Source: Pelomonas sp. Root1237 (GTDB lineage: Bacteria > Pseudomonadota > Gammaproteobacteria > Burkholderiales > Burkholderiaceae_C). From it: a DNA stretch of 64,000 nucleotides. Below, piece by piece: positions 9,416 through 17,961 of the stretch; position 1 is the stretch's first letter; each line of letters opens with the position of its first letter. The stretch is from positions 442,400-506,399 of the forward strand of contig NZ_LMDK01000012.1 of the NCBI RefSeq assembly GCF_001425055.1. The letters are read 5' to 3'. The notes beneath the pieces are model-generated. The model was not told where the DNA came from, searched no databases, and saw only the letters and a list, made by a program, of their open reading frames with translations. A program made the translations under genes and the position numbers.

Positions 9416-10165
9416 TCAGCGGGAGGTCTGCGAGGGAGTCGAGGCGGCCTGAGTGGCAGACGCAGCGGACGCGGCGGCGTCGGGGCCCTCGGTCGGCTCG
9501 GGATCCTTCCAGCGGCCGACCGAATTCAGTCGGTCGCGCAGCTCCGGCCTTGTCATGCCCATGGCCATGGCGCGGTGCGCCTGGGCCAATGCCTTGTCGT
9601 AGTCCTTCATGTCGAAATACAGCAAGCCCGCGTTGAATTGCGTCAGCGGGTTGTCGCCGGCCTGCTCCACCACGTAATCGAGAGACTTGCGCGCGTCGTC
9701 CATGCGATTGCGCCGGATCAGATAGCTCACGTAGAACATCCGGAACACCAGGTCGTTCGGTACGAAAGCCATGCCGCGGGCGTAATAGCACTCGACGGTC
9801 ATGTCGGTGCCTTTGGCGGGATCCGATTTCTCCTTTTCCGCCAGGCGTTCGACGGACTGGATGGCGCGTGGATGGTTGGGAAATACCGCCAGCGTGTATC
9901 CGATGTCGTTGCCGAATGGGCCGGTAGCACCTCGGGTCAACGTCTCGACGCCATGCGTGAAATGCGCAATCTCGACGATGTAGCGCTGCGACTGGTGGGC
10001 CGTGCGGTAATCGAAGGGTCCATAGGTGTTGTGCGTTTCGCCACAGCCAGGCGGCGCCAGCGCCGGGCGCTGCATCTGCGCGGAAACCGGCAGCGTGGCC
10101 AGCGCAACGGTCAGGGCCAGCAGTGCTCGGCCGGCGCAGTTCATGGGGTTCAGATTGCTAGGCAT
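9416..10165 (-). CDS. Exported TPR-like protein of the exopolysaccharide locus
   Basis: A 249-residue protein with an N-terminal signal peptide (hydrophobic run ALLALTVALATLPVSAQ, cleavage probably after residue 29). The mature region has helical repeats resembling tetratricopeptides (about residues 125-220) and a tail rich in Ala and Ser. The start at 10165 is preferred over the ATG at 10144 because a GAGG ribosome-binding site sits five bases upstream. It overlaps the hydrolase gene end by 16 bases. The protein probably works in the periplasm as a scaffold during polymer assembly. No specific family name is claimed. Confidence 0.65.
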   Translation of the reverse strand: MPSNLNPMNCAGRALLALTVALATLPVSAQMQRPALAPPGCGETHNTYGPFDYRTAHQSQRYIVEIAHFTHGVETLTRGATGPFGNDIGYTLAVFPNHPRAIQSVERLAEKEKSDPAKGTDMTVECYYARGMAFVPNDLVFRMFYVSYLIRRNRMDDARKSLDYVVEQAGDNPLTQFNAGLLYFDMKDYDKALAQAHRAMAMGMTRPELRDRLNSVGRWKDPEPTEGPDAAASAASATQAASTPSQTSR

Positions 10166-11004
10166 CGCGTCCTCAACCAGTCCAAACAGATGCGACATTG
10201 GGAGTCCTGGTCCTGTATCGCCGAAAACGTGTGATCGGCCGTGGGCATGTCGTGCAGATCCAGCGTCGGGCGCACGAGCAGACCCTGCCAAGCCGCCGAG
10301 GACCGGGCAAAACCAACGAACTCCCGGGCAGTGTAGTCATCGCCACTGAGGATCAGCAGCACCGGTCCGTTGAAAGCGCGCAGGCCGGCGGCCATGCGAT
10401 CCTGGAAGCTGCGCGAGTCGGTCTTGGCCTTGCCGGCGCCGCGGGCCAGGCGCAGGTTGCCGCCCAGGGTGCGCAACGCCGTCAGGCCCACGCCACCGCG
10501 CAGCAGCTTGAGCCAGAAGCCCTTCTCGCGCAGCCGGCGCCAGTAGTAGTGCTTGACATGGGTCTGCGCCAGCGTCGCGGCGGAGCGGGCCCAGGGATTG
10601 AGCAGGGCCACGCCGGCGACGCGCGGGTCGCCGGTCGATTCCAGGTAGAGCAGGGAGGCTGAGGCCGCGTCGCACAGGCCCCAGAGCACCACACGCTTGA
10701 GGGCCGGGCGGGCCGCCAGCAGCGCGGCGATGGCCGCGGCGATGTCGGCGTCGACGCTCAGGAAGTCGCGCGTCTCCCCGGGGCTGTCCCCCATGCTGCG
10801 GTAGTCGAAGCGCAGAGCGGCAACGCCGTGGTTCGCCAGATGCCGGGCCAGCAGCGTGAACTGGCGATGGCTTCCGACGCGGTACTGGGGGCCGCCGACG
10901 ACGATGACCACGCCCACCTCGGCGGGTGCGGTGTTCGCCGGTTCGGCCAGGATGCCGATGAGGCGCTCGCCCTCGCAGTCGAAGTTCAGCACCGATTCCT
11001 TCAT
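10150..11004 (-). CDS. Alpha/beta hydrolase 1, exosortase A system-associated
   Basis: A 284-residue alpha/beta hydrolase that matches the remembered pattern of the exosortase-A 'hydrolase 1' family. The oxyanion region is VVGGPQYRVGSHRQ (residues 36-49). The DYRSMGDS motif lies at 67-74. The nucleophile elbow reads WGLCDAAS, placing cysteine (residue 111) where serine is usual. A C-terminal DHTF provides the catalytic histidine candidate. It overlaps the next gene (hydrolase 2) by four bases, ATGA. The substrate is unknown; removal or transfer of an acyl group during polysaccharide or lipid-carrier processing is plausible. Confidence 0.8.
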   Translation of the reverse strand: MKESVLNFDCEGERLIGILAEPANTAPAEVGVVIVVGGPQYRVGSHRQFTLLARHLANHGVAALRFDYRSMGDSPGETRDFLSVDADIAAAIAALLAARPALKRVVLWGLCDAASASLLYLESTGDPRVAGVALLNPWARSAATLAQTHVKHYYWRRLREKGFWLKLLRGGVGLTALRTLGGNLRLARGAGKAKTDSRSFQDRMAAGLRAFNGPVLLILSGDDYTAREFVGFARSSAAWQGLLVRPTLDLHDMPTADHTFSAIQDQDSQCRICLDWLRTRCLAI

Positions 11005-11810
11005 GACAAGGCCTCCGCGGTGCGGGCAATCAACTCGGGCGCCAGCTCGATTTCACTGGTGGCCCAGAAGCCCGGTCCCTGCACGATCTGCGGGCGTACC
11101 GCCCAGCCGGCATCCTGCCAGGCCTTGATGGCCTGCTCACTGACCGGCGTCAGCACGGCGTCCTCGCGGGTGCTGAGCTCCAGCCACTCGACCCGGCCGG
11201 GCGTGCCGGCGGGCGCGAGCTTGGCGGCTTCCAGCCCGAGGGCGAGTGGCGCGCCCAGCCGGTAGCCGGCGACCTCGACCGGGCGGCCCGCGGCCAGTTC
11301 GGTTTTCATCTGCTCCATCTGGCCCTTGTTCGCACCGTTGGCCATCTCGGCGGCCAGCCTCAGGCGCAGGAACTGCTGCAGTGCCAGCTTGCCGTTCGTC
11401 ATCGGCTGCCAGAACAGGTAGTTCACCGGCCGGCCCCAGTCGGCGGCGGCAAGCAGGCAGCCGGCGCGCAGGCCCCAGATCCACAGCGGTGCCTGAACCG
11501 AGTCAGGCACGCGGGCATCCAGGCATTCCAGGCCCAGACGCACATCGGCCTGCCAATCGGCCCAGCCCGCATCGCCAAAGTCGGCGGAGGAGTCGCCGCA
11601 GCCGCGCAGGTCGATCTGCAAGACCGCGTGGCCTGCCTGGGCCAGCGCGCGGCAGGCCAGGGTGGCCATGCGGCGCGACTTGTTCATCTCCTCGGCGAAG
11701 GGATGCAGATAGAGCACCCGGCTGCGTGGTGTACCTGCCGGCGCATGGAACAGGCACAGCCGCTGCTCGCCGCCGGCTGGCAGGAAGAAGGCGTCGATTG
11801 AGGCTTTCAA
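11001..11810 (-). CDS. Alpha/beta hydrolase 2, exosortase A system-associated
   Basis: A 269-residue alpha/beta-hydrolase-fold protein of the exosortase-A 'hydrolase 2' type, with LYLHPFAEEMNKSRR near residue 35 and DLRGCGDSS near 70. The expected serine elbow is replaced by WGLRAG, so no standard nucleophile is visible. The start is inferred to be TTG at 11810, which overlaps the preceding gene's TGA as TTGA. No in-frame ATG gives the complete conserved N-terminus. It lies directly before hydrolase 1 in the same coupled operon. It may be a non-catalytic partner or use another chemistry. Confidence 0.75.
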   Translation of the reverse strand: MKASIDAFFLPAGGEQRLCLFHAPAGTPRSRVLYLHPFAEEMNKSRRMATLACRALAQAGHAVLQIDLRGCGDSSADFGDAGWADWQADVRLGLECLDARVPDSVQAPLWIWGLRAGCLLAAADWGRPVNYLFWQPMTNGKLALQQFLRLRLAAEMANGANKGQMEQMKTELAAGRPVEVAGYRLGAPLALGLEAAKLAPAGTPGRVEWLELSTREDAVLTPVSEQAIKAWQDAGWAVRPQIVQGPGFWATSEIELAPELIARTAEALS

Positions 11811-12832
11811 GCTGCGCGGGTCTTGCTGCGGTTGAGCCAGTCCTGCAGCGCCTTGAGCCAGGCCCACCGGTAGGCGGTCAGGTGGAAAAGCTGGCGGCTG
11901 TTGTCGGTCCAGCGCGTATGCCACTCCATCACGCGGCCAAAGAACTCGATGCGCTTGAAGCGGCCTTCGTCGAAAAGAGCTTTGAACTCCTCGGCGCGCA
12001 TCAGCGTCGACGGGGACACCGCCTGGTGGGCCTGCTGATAGGCTGTCTTCAGGATCACCAGGCAGTCGTCCTGGTGCACGCACAAGTCCATCGCGACGAC
12101 TTCGTCGCCGAACCAGTAGCGGTAGATCCGGGCCCGCCCGGCTGCTGCTGCGCTTTCCAACGCCTGGCGGTAGAAGTGCCCCTGGATGCCGTCCACGGAA
12201 ATGGCGGTGCCGAGCTCGGCCTTCCAGCCGCTGCTTTCCAGCGTGCCGTACTGTTCGATGGCCAACGCGACCGGTCCGGGCGTGTCGATCATCTCCAGCC
12301 GCGGCGTCACACCGGTGGCCTCGACCTTCTTCAGCTGCTTGCGGGTGTTCTGGCGCAGGTTCTTGCCGCGGCCCTCCCAGTAGGCCTCGAAACCGGTCGC
12401 GACGTCGACCCAGGCCGTGTCGATGTAGTGCTGGTGGCGCAGCCGCGCGCTATTGAAAGGCCCGACGTGGGCCAGCGAGTCCAGTTGCGTCAGCCCGACG
12501 GTCAAGGCCAGGCCGGGCAGCGCCCGCAGCAGGGACTGCACAGACGCCTCGATGCTTTCGTCCTCCGGCAGCAGCACGGGTCCCAGCGGCAGTTGGGACG
12601 GCTGGAAGCTGTTCCAGCGACCCTGGCCCTGGGGCTGGATCAGCAGCGCCGCCGTCCAGCCCGTGCCGTCCTCGCGATAGGCGAGCAGCTCTCTACCCTG
12701 GCCGAACTGGTCCAGCAAGCACAGCAGGAAATCGCTGCGCAGGAAGGCATGCGGCAACGCCTTCGCCTGCAGTGCATCCCACTGTGTGGCCAGGGCGGCC
12801 AATTGCTTTGCCGGAACGAGTTTCCAGTCCAT
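11807..12832 (-). CDS. GNAT/FemAB-like (CelD/BioF2 type) acyltransferase
   Basis: A 341-residue single-unit acyltransferase starting MDWKLVPAKQ. It contains a basic stretch, NLRQNTRKQLKKVEATG, near residue 155 and LESSGWKAELGTA near 190. It is a close structural counterpart of the first half of the fusion protein at 1827-4016. These proteins recur in exosortase A loci and may attach an acyl or aminoacyl group to the polymer or lipid intermediate. The start at 12832 lies 23 bases after the upstream gene's stop. Its stop overlaps the TTG start of hydrolase 2. Confidence 0.8.
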   Translation of the reverse strand: MDWKLVPAKQLAALATQWDALQAKALPHAFLRSDFLLCLLDQFGQGRELLAYREDGTGWTAALLIQPQGQGRWNSFQPSQLPLGPVLLPEDESIEASVQSLLRALPGLALTVGLTQLDSLAHVGPFNSARLRHQHYIDTAWVDVATGFEAYWEGRGKNLRQNTRKQLKKVEATGVTPRLEMIDTPGPVALAIEQYGTLESSGWKAELGTAISVDGIQGHFYRQALESAAAAGRARIYRYWFGDEVVAMDLCVHQDDCLVILKTAYQQAHQAVSPSTLMRAEEFKALFDEGRFKRIEFFGRVMEWHTRWTDNSRQLFHLTAYRWAWLKALQDWLNRSKTRAA

Positions 12833-12855
12833 CTTTGAAGTTGTTTTCAAGGCAA

Positions 12856-14037
12856 TCAACTCTTGCGGTAGGTGAGGAGAGAGTCGATCACCCAGTGTCG
12901 GTCCTGGTCGCTCATGTCTTGATGGCAATGCAACTGCAGTACGTGGCGGGACCAGATCTTTCCTTGATCACCGGCCAGATCCGGCACCCCGGGCCACAGC
13001 CAGTCCCAGCGCGATACGGGCACGCCGCGCGCCCTCAGTGCCTGGTAGACGGCATCCGGCTCGTCCACCCACAACGGGAAGACGTAGGGTGCGCTGCCCT
13101 CGGGCAAGGCCGGGAACAGGGGATGCATGCCCGCCTGGTTGGCCAGCGCCTGGGCCAGCGCGCGGTAGTGCTGCTGCCGCCTGGCGACGACGCGACCGCG
13201 GGACGTCAACAACGCCGCGCGCCTGGCAGCGCGCGTCGGTGCGCGATGGCACAGCGCCACGTCGATGCGTGCATAGTCGCCCGCTGGATCAAATTGGGCA
13301 GCTTGAGGCGCTGCACTGGGCGCCGGCGCGCTGCCACCGCGCAGCAACTGCTTGAGAGCCAGCAGCGGGCTCGCCCAGAGGCGCCAGTGCCCCAGGCGGC
13401 CATGGCGCGCACTGATTTCCAGATCGTCCAGCGACGCCTTCAGCTGGCCCTTCAGGCCCACGGGCGTCAGCGGCGCCACCGGCCGGGCCGGCTGCCGGAC
13501 CAGCAGCAGGCCGCCGTCCTGCGCGGCGAAGAACTTGGGCAGGCTGGCAATGACCACATCGCCCAGCGCGCCCACGGCGCCTCCTTCACCCTGGCCGAAC
13601 ATGGCGTGCGCGCAGTCCTCCAGCATCAGCACGCCGCGGCGCTGGCACCAGGCGCGCGCATCGCGCAGATCCAGCGGCAGGCCGAAGAAATGGGCAACGC
13701 ACAGCACGCGCGTATCGGCGGGTGCATGCTGCTCCAGCCAGTCCAGGCTGGGGCGGCCATCGGCGTCAATGGGATAGAAACCCAGCTGATGCCCCAGCGT
13801 CAGCACCGGCGACACCATGGTGGGGCAGTGGTAGCTGGGCACCAGCACGCGCTGCTCCGGCGTGAGCGCCAGGCTCTCCAGGCCAAGCAGGATGGCTGCA
13901 CGGCCGCTGCTGGTCAGCAGCGCTCCCGGCCGGTCAAGCAGGCAGGGCAGCGTCTGGGCCTCTGCGTCGACCTGCCTGTTGTGCGGCCCCGGCACCGGGT
14001 GCCGGGGCGCCAAGCGAGGCGTGAGGTCGACGTTCAT
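12856..14037 (-). CDS. DegT/DnrJ/EryC1/StrS-type PLP aminotransferase
   Basis: A 393-residue protein with the fold-type I sugar aminotransferase pattern. SSGRAAI at residues 43-49 would bind phosphate, EDCAHA around 140-145 supplies the ring-nitrogen aspartate, and SLPKFF puts the Schiff-base lysine at about 168. The family usually aminates a nucleotide-linked keto sugar, but these locus members can diverge. The next downstream gene encodes an acyltransferase and the next upstream an acyl carrier protein. Amination followed by N-acylation of a sugar is therefore an attractive inference. It lies 17 bases after the acyl carrier protein gene. Confidence 0.8.
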   Translation of the reverse strand: MNVDLTPRLAPRHPVPGPHNRQVDAEAQTLPCLLDRPGALLTSSGRAAILLGLESLALTPEQRVLVPSYHCPTMVSPVLTLGHQLGFYPIDADGRPSLDWLEQHAPADTRVLCVAHFFGLPLDLRDARAWCQRRGVLMLEDCAHAMFGQGEGGAVGALGDVVIASLPKFFAAQDGGLLLVRQPARPVAPLTPVGLKGQLKASLDDLEISARHGRLGHWRLWASPLLALKQLLRGGSAPAPSAAPQAAQFDPAGDYARIDVALCHRAPTRAARRAALLTSRGRVVARRQQHYRALAQALANQAGMHPLFPALPEGSAPYVFPLWVDEPDAVYQALRARGVPVSRWDWLWPGVPDLAGDQGKIWSRHVLQLHCHQDMSDQDRHWVIDSLLTYRKS

Positions 14038-14054
14038 TCGCGAGTTTGATTCGG

Positions 14055-14309
14055 TCAGAGCCGGGCGGCGACGAAGTCCGCCAGCGAGCCCACGGTGGCA
14101 AAGGTGTCGCCGTCGATGTCGTCATCGTCGACGGCGAGACCGAGTTGCTCCTCCAGTGCGGTGATCAGGCTGACCACGGCCATCGAGTCCAGCTCGGGCA
14201 GGGCGCCGAGCAGGGCGGTGTCGCGGGTGAAGGTCTGGGCGCGGCCGTTCAGGCTCAGCACCTCGTCGAGAAGTCTCAGCACATGGCTGAGAACCTGATC
14301 TTTGTCCAT
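14055..14309 (-). CDS. Acyl carrier protein
   Basis: An 84-residue acidic helical protein with the 4'-phosphopantetheine attachment motif LDSM (serine 42), as in acyl carrier proteins. ATG at 14309 gives the standard family length; the frame open upstream adds only low-quality residues. It is the first gene of the minus-strand exopolysaccharide operon and faces the acyl-CoA ligase across about 100 bases. It probably carries an acyl group activated by that ligase and delivered by the GNAT-like enzymes. No dedicated phosphopantetheinyl transferase is seen here. Confidence 0.9.
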   Translation of the reverse strand: MDKDQVLSHVLRLLDEVLSLNGRAQTFTRDTALLGALPELDSMAVVSLITALEEQLGLAVDDDDIDGDTFATVGSLADFVAARL

Positions 14310-14410
14310 TGGGAGCTTCCAAAAAGCAGCCGCGCAGTTTAGCCGTCCTCCCCCCCTTGCTCCCGGGGCGCTCACCCCTTGGCTCAAGGGTCGCGTGAGA
14401 TACTTTTTTC
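14310..14410. promoter_or_regulatory. Divergent intergenic region between acyl carrier protein and acyl-CoA ligase genes
   Basis: This 101-base gap separates two divergent transcription units and should carry both promoters. It contains a perfect inverted repeat, CCCTTG-GCT-CAAGGG (14376-14390), that could be an operator. There is also a T-rich stretch just before the ligase start. I see no confident -35/-10 pair or sigma-54 element, so promoter positions are not assigned. Confidence 0.4.
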
Positions 14411-16000
14411 ATGCCCGAATCGACCCTGTTGCACGAGTTGGTGGCCGTTGCCGCCGAGCGCACGCCCGACGCCCCGGCCCTGACCTATGGTGCGGCGACG
14501 CTGAGCTATGGCGAGCTGGATGCCGCCGTGCGCGGCTTTGCCAGCGGCCTGATGCAACTGGGCCTGGCCCGTGGCGAACGGGTCGCCATCTACCTGGAAA
14601 AGCGCTTCGAGACCGTCGTCGCCAGCTTTGGCGCGCCCGCTGCCGGTGGCGTTTTCGTACCGCTGAACCCTTTGCTCAAGCCCGATCAGGTCGGTTTCAT
14701 CCTGCAAGACTGTGATGTACGGGTGCTCGTCACATCGCCCGAGCGCCTGGCGCAACTGGGTGACGTGCTGACGCAATGCCCATCGCTGCGCCATGTCGTG
14801 CTGACCAGCGGTGCGGGCTCGGCCCCAGTGCCGGTGCATGACTGGGCTGCGCTGCTGCAAAGCCCAGCGCATGCCGGCCATCGCGTCATCGACACCGACA
14901 TGACGGCCATCCTCTACACCTCGGGCTCCACCGGGCGGCCCAAGGGCGTCGTGCTGTCCCACCGCAACATGGTGGCGGGCGGCAAGAGCGTGGCGAGCTA
15001 CCTGGAAAACCGTGCCAGTGACACCCTGCTGGCCGCGCTGCCGCTGTCCTTCGACGCCGGTTTCAGCCAGCTGACCACGGCCTTCCACAGCGGCGCCCGC
15101 GTCGTGCTGCTGAACTACCTGCTGCCCAAGGACGTGCTCAAGGCCATGGAGCGCGAGAAGGTCACGGGCCTGACCGCCGTGCCGCCGCTGTACATCCAGC
15201 TGACCCAGCTCGAATGGCCGGCCGCCATCGACGCCAACCTGCGCTATTTCGCCAACACCGGCGGCCGCATGCCGCGGGCGACGCTGGACCTGCTGCGCGC
15301 CAAGGCGCCATCCGCCCAGCCCTTCCTGATGTACGGCCTGACCGAGGCCTTCCGCTCGACCTATCTGCCGCCGGGCGAGGTGGACCGCCGGCCGGACTCC
15401 ATCGGCAAGGCCATCCCCAACGCCGAGATCCTGGTGCTGCGCGAGGATGGCAGTGAATGCGCGCCAGACGAGCCGGGCGAGCTGGTGCACCGCGGTGCGC
15501 TCGTCGGCCTGGGCTATTGGAACGATGCCGAGAAGACGGCCGAGCGCTACAAGCCGCTCCCGGTCGGCGTGGGCGGGCGCGAAGGCGGCCTGCAGTTGCC
15601 GGAGTTCGCAGTGTTCTCCGGCGACACAGTCAAGCGCGACGCCGAAGGCTTCCTGTACTTCGTCGGCCGCCGTGACGAGATGATGAAGACTTCAGGCTAT
15701 CGCGTCAGCCCGACCGAGGTCGAGGAAGTGTTGTACGCCACCGGCCTGGTGGGTGAATGCGTGGCTTTCGGCGTCTATCACGACACCCTCGGCCAGGCCA
15801 TCCAGGTCATCGCAACACCGCCGGAAGGCGCTTCCGAGCTGGATCTGGCTGCGCTGACTGCCGCTTGCAAGGCGCGCATGCCCGCCTACATGGTGCCGCA
15901 CGGTGTCGATGTCCGTTCGGGCCCGCTGCCGCGCAACCCCAACGGCAAGATCGATCGCAAAACTCTCTCGACCGACTGGCTTGAACAGCACGCTGCATGA
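14411..16000 (+). CDS. Acyl-CoA ligase (AMP-forming), exosortase A system-associated
   Basis: A 529-residue adenylate-forming enzyme. The P-loop-like core motif ILYTSGSTGRPKG lies near residues 171-183. GLTEAFRSTY near 313-322 fits the A5 motif. GRRDEMMKTSGYRVSP near 418 is the hinge and A8 motif, and the C-terminal PNGKIDRK carries the catalytic lysine. It should activate a carboxylic acid and load CoA or the divergently encoded acyl carrier protein. Its stop overlaps the start of the decarboxylase (ATGA), so the two are co-translated. This ligase/decarboxylase pair is a recognised marker of exosortase A polysaccharide loci. The native acid is unknown. Confidence 0.9.
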   Translation: MPESTLLHELVAVAAERTPDAPALTYGAATLSYGELDAAVRGFASGLMQLGLARGERVAIYLEKRFETVVASFGAPAAGGVFVPLNPLLKPDQVGFILQDCDVRVLVTSPERLAQLGDVLTQCPSLRHVVLTSGAGSAPVPVHDWAALLQSPAHAGHRVIDTDMTAILYTSGSTGRPKGVVLSHRNMVAGGKSVASYLENRASDTLLAALPLSFDAGFSQLTTAFHSGARVVLLNYLLPKDVLKAMEREKVTGLTAVPPLYIQLTQLEWPAAIDANLRYFANTGGRMPRATLDLLRAKAPSAQPFLMYGLTEAFRSTYLPPGEVDRRPDSIGKAIPNAEILVLREDGSECAPDEPGELVHRGALVGLGYWNDAEKTAERYKPLPVGVGGREGGLQLPEFAVFSGDTVKRDAEGFLYFVGRRDEMMKTSGYRVSPTEVEEVLYATGLVGECVAFGVYHDTLGQAIQVIATPPEGASELDLAALTAACKARMPAYMVPHGVDVRSGPLPRNPNGKIDRKTLSTDWLEQHAA

Positions 16001-17259
16001 GCGATCCCATCCCCCAGAAGCGCGCCCTTGAGCACGCGCCCGTGCTCTTCCCCCGCGATGCCAACGGCGAACTGCTGGTCGGCGGCCAGCGCCTGTCCGT
16101 GCTCGCCGAGCGAGTCGGCCAGACGCCGTTCTACGCCTACGACCGCGGGCTGCTGAAAGCCCGCGTCGCCGAGTTGCGCGCGGCTCTGCCCTTGGGGCTA
16201 GAACTGCACTATGCGATGAAGGCCAACCCGATGCCGGCGCTGGTGCAGCTGATGGCCGGCTTGGTGGACGGTATCGACGTGGCCTCGGCGGGCGAACTGC
16301 AGGTGGCGCTGAACGCCGGTGCCGACCCGCACGAGGTCAGCTTTGCCGGCCCCGGCAAGCGCGACATCGAGCTGGGCCAGGCCGTCGCGGCCGGCGTGCT
16401 CGTCAATGTCGAGTCGGTGCGCGAACTGGTGCCGCTGGCCCGTGCCTCGCAGCGCCTGGGCCTGCCAGCCCGCGTCGCGCTGCGCGTGAACCCCGACTTC
16501 GAGCTCAAGGGCTCGGGCATGCGCATGAGCGGCGGCCCCAAGCAGTTCGGTATCGACGCTGAGGCTCTGCCCGAGGTGCTGGCTGAGGTGGGCCGGCTGA
16601 GCAGTGATGGCCTGGCCTTCGAGGGCTTTCACCTGTTCGCCGGGTCGCAGAACCTCAAGGCTGAGGCCATCTGCGAGGCCCAGCTCAAGAGCTACGAACT
16701 GGCCCTGCGCCTGGCCGAGGCCGCGCCGTCACCTGTCAAGTTCCTGAACCTGGGCGGTGGTTTCGGCATCCCGTATTTCCCAGGCGAATCGCGGCTCGAT
16801 CTGGCACCCATCGCCGACAACCTTGCCGGGCTGCAGGCCCGCGCCAAGGCCGACCTGCCGCAGGCCAAGCTCGTCATCGAGCTGGGTCGTTACTTCGTCG
16901 GCGAGGCAGGCGTCTATGTCAGCCGCATCGTTGACCGCAAGGTCTCGCGCGGCCAGGTCTTCCTGGTGGCGGATGGCGGCCTGCACCACCACCTGTCGGC
17001 GTCCGGCAATTTCGGCCAGGTGCTGCGCAAGAACTACCCGGCGTCCGTCGAACCCCAGGGCCGCAACGAATCAGCGACCGAGCCGGCCAGCGTCGTCGGC
17101 CCGTTGTGCACGCCGCTGGACCTGCTGGCCGATCGCATGGACATGGCCAAGGGCGAGATTGGCGACCTGGCGGTCGTCTATCAGAGCGGCGCCTATGGCC
17201 GCAGCGCCAGCCCCGAAGGCTTCCTGGGCCACCCGGCCTGCGTGGAAGTGCTCGTCTGA
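15997..17259 (+). CDS. PLP-dependent decarboxylase, exosortase A system-associated
   Basis: A 420-residue fold-type III decarboxylase related to diaminopimelate and ornithine decarboxylases. The PLP lysine is residue 75 in HYAMKANP. The glycine-rich phosphate-binding segment LNLGGGFGIPY lies near residue 250. The C-terminal active-site cysteine region reads GPLCTPLD near residue 369. It probably makes an amine from an amino acid. With the ligase and carrier protein it may build an acylated or amine-bearing decoration for the polysaccharide, but this is an inference. It is the last gene of a two-gene plus-strand operon and converges with nagL 46 bases away. Confidence 0.9.
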   Translation: MSDPIPQKRALEHAPVLFPRDANGELLVGGQRLSVLAERVGQTPFYAYDRGLLKARVAELRAALPLGLELHYAMKANPMPALVQLMAGLVDGIDVASAGELQVALNAGADPHEVSFAGPGKRDIELGQAVAAGVLVNVESVRELVPLARASQRLGLPARVALRVNPDFELKGSGMRMSGGPKQFGIDAEALPEVLAEVGRLSSDGLAFEGFHLFAGSQNLKAEAICEAQLKSYELALRLAEAAPSPVKFLNLGGGFGIPYFPGESRLDLAPIADNLAGLQARAKADLPQAKLVIELGRYFVGEAGVYVSRIVDRKVSRGQVFLVADGGLHHHLSASGNFGQVLRKNYPASVEPQGRNESATEPASVVGPLCTPLDLLADRMDMAKGEIGDLAVVYQSGAYGRSASPEGFLGHPACVEVLV

Positions 17260-17305
17260 ACGTGCAGCCCAGGCCCTGGCCCATCGTGCGTGGTCGCCAA
17301 TCGGG

Positions 17306-17959
17306 TCAATGCCCCGCGGGTCTGTCGGCATCCGGCTGCAACGCCGGAGTCGCCAGCCGGAACGCGTCAAGCCCGGCGCAGGCTTGGTCGATGCCTGCCA
17401 GGCGCGGCCAGCGATTGATGTCGACCTTGAAGCGCCGCGCACTTTCAATCTGCGGCACCAAGTAGACGTCAGCCAGCGTCGGCGTGTCACCGTAGGAAAA
17501 CGGTCCACTGCGGCCGTGCGACGCCACCAGTGCATCGAACGCGTCGAATCCCGCTGCAATCCAGGTGCCACACCACTCGTTCACCGCCGCATCGTTGGCA
17601 CCAAAGCTGCGGCGCAGTGTTTCCAGAATTCGCCGGTTGTTGACCGGGTGGATATCGCAGCCAACGACGGCCGCGAGCGCTCGAACCGTCGTTCGCGCCT
17701 GGGCGTCTTCGGGCAGAAATGCTGGCTTGGGAAAGCACTCCTCCAGCCACTCGATGATGGCCGGCGTCTGCGTCATCAGGGCATCACCCGTGTCGAGGGT
17801 GGGCACCAGTTGCTGCGGGTTGATGGCCTTGTATTCGGCGGTCAGGTGGCGCTCAGTGCGCAGATCGATGGGCACCTGTTCGTAGGCGATGCCCTTGAGG
17901 TTCAAGGCGATGCGCAGGCGGTGCGAGGTGCCGCTGCGGAAGAAACCGTAGAGCTTCAT
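17306..17959 (-). CDS. nagL: Maleylpyruvate isomerase (zeta-class glutathione S-transferase)
   Basis: This 217-residue zeta-class glutathione transferase starts MKLYGFFRSGTSHRLRIAL, which closely resembles NagL of the gentisate pathway. The SGTSHR motif binds glutathione. NPQQLVPTLD near residue 50 and QTPAIIEWLEE near 64-74 complete the thioredoxin-like half. It isomerises maleylpyruvate, made by NagI, to fumarylpyruvate, the substrate of NagK. It starts two bases after the LivF-type gene and has a GGGAG site, so it is the last gene of the salicylate operon. A maleylacetoacetate isomerase is the alternative, but the context favours maleylpyruvate. Confidence 0.92.
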   Translation of the reverse strand: MKLYGFFRSGTSHRLRIALNLKGIAYEQVPIDLRTERHLTAEYKAINPQQLVPTLDTGDALMTQTPAIIEWLEECFPKPAFLPEDAQARTTVRALAAVVGCDIHPVNNRRILETLRRSFGANDAAVNEWCGTWIAAGFDAFDALVASHGRSGPFSYGDTPTLADVYLVPQIESARRFKVDINRWPRLAGIDQACAGLDAFRLATPALQPDADRPAGH

Positions 17960-17961
17960 GC

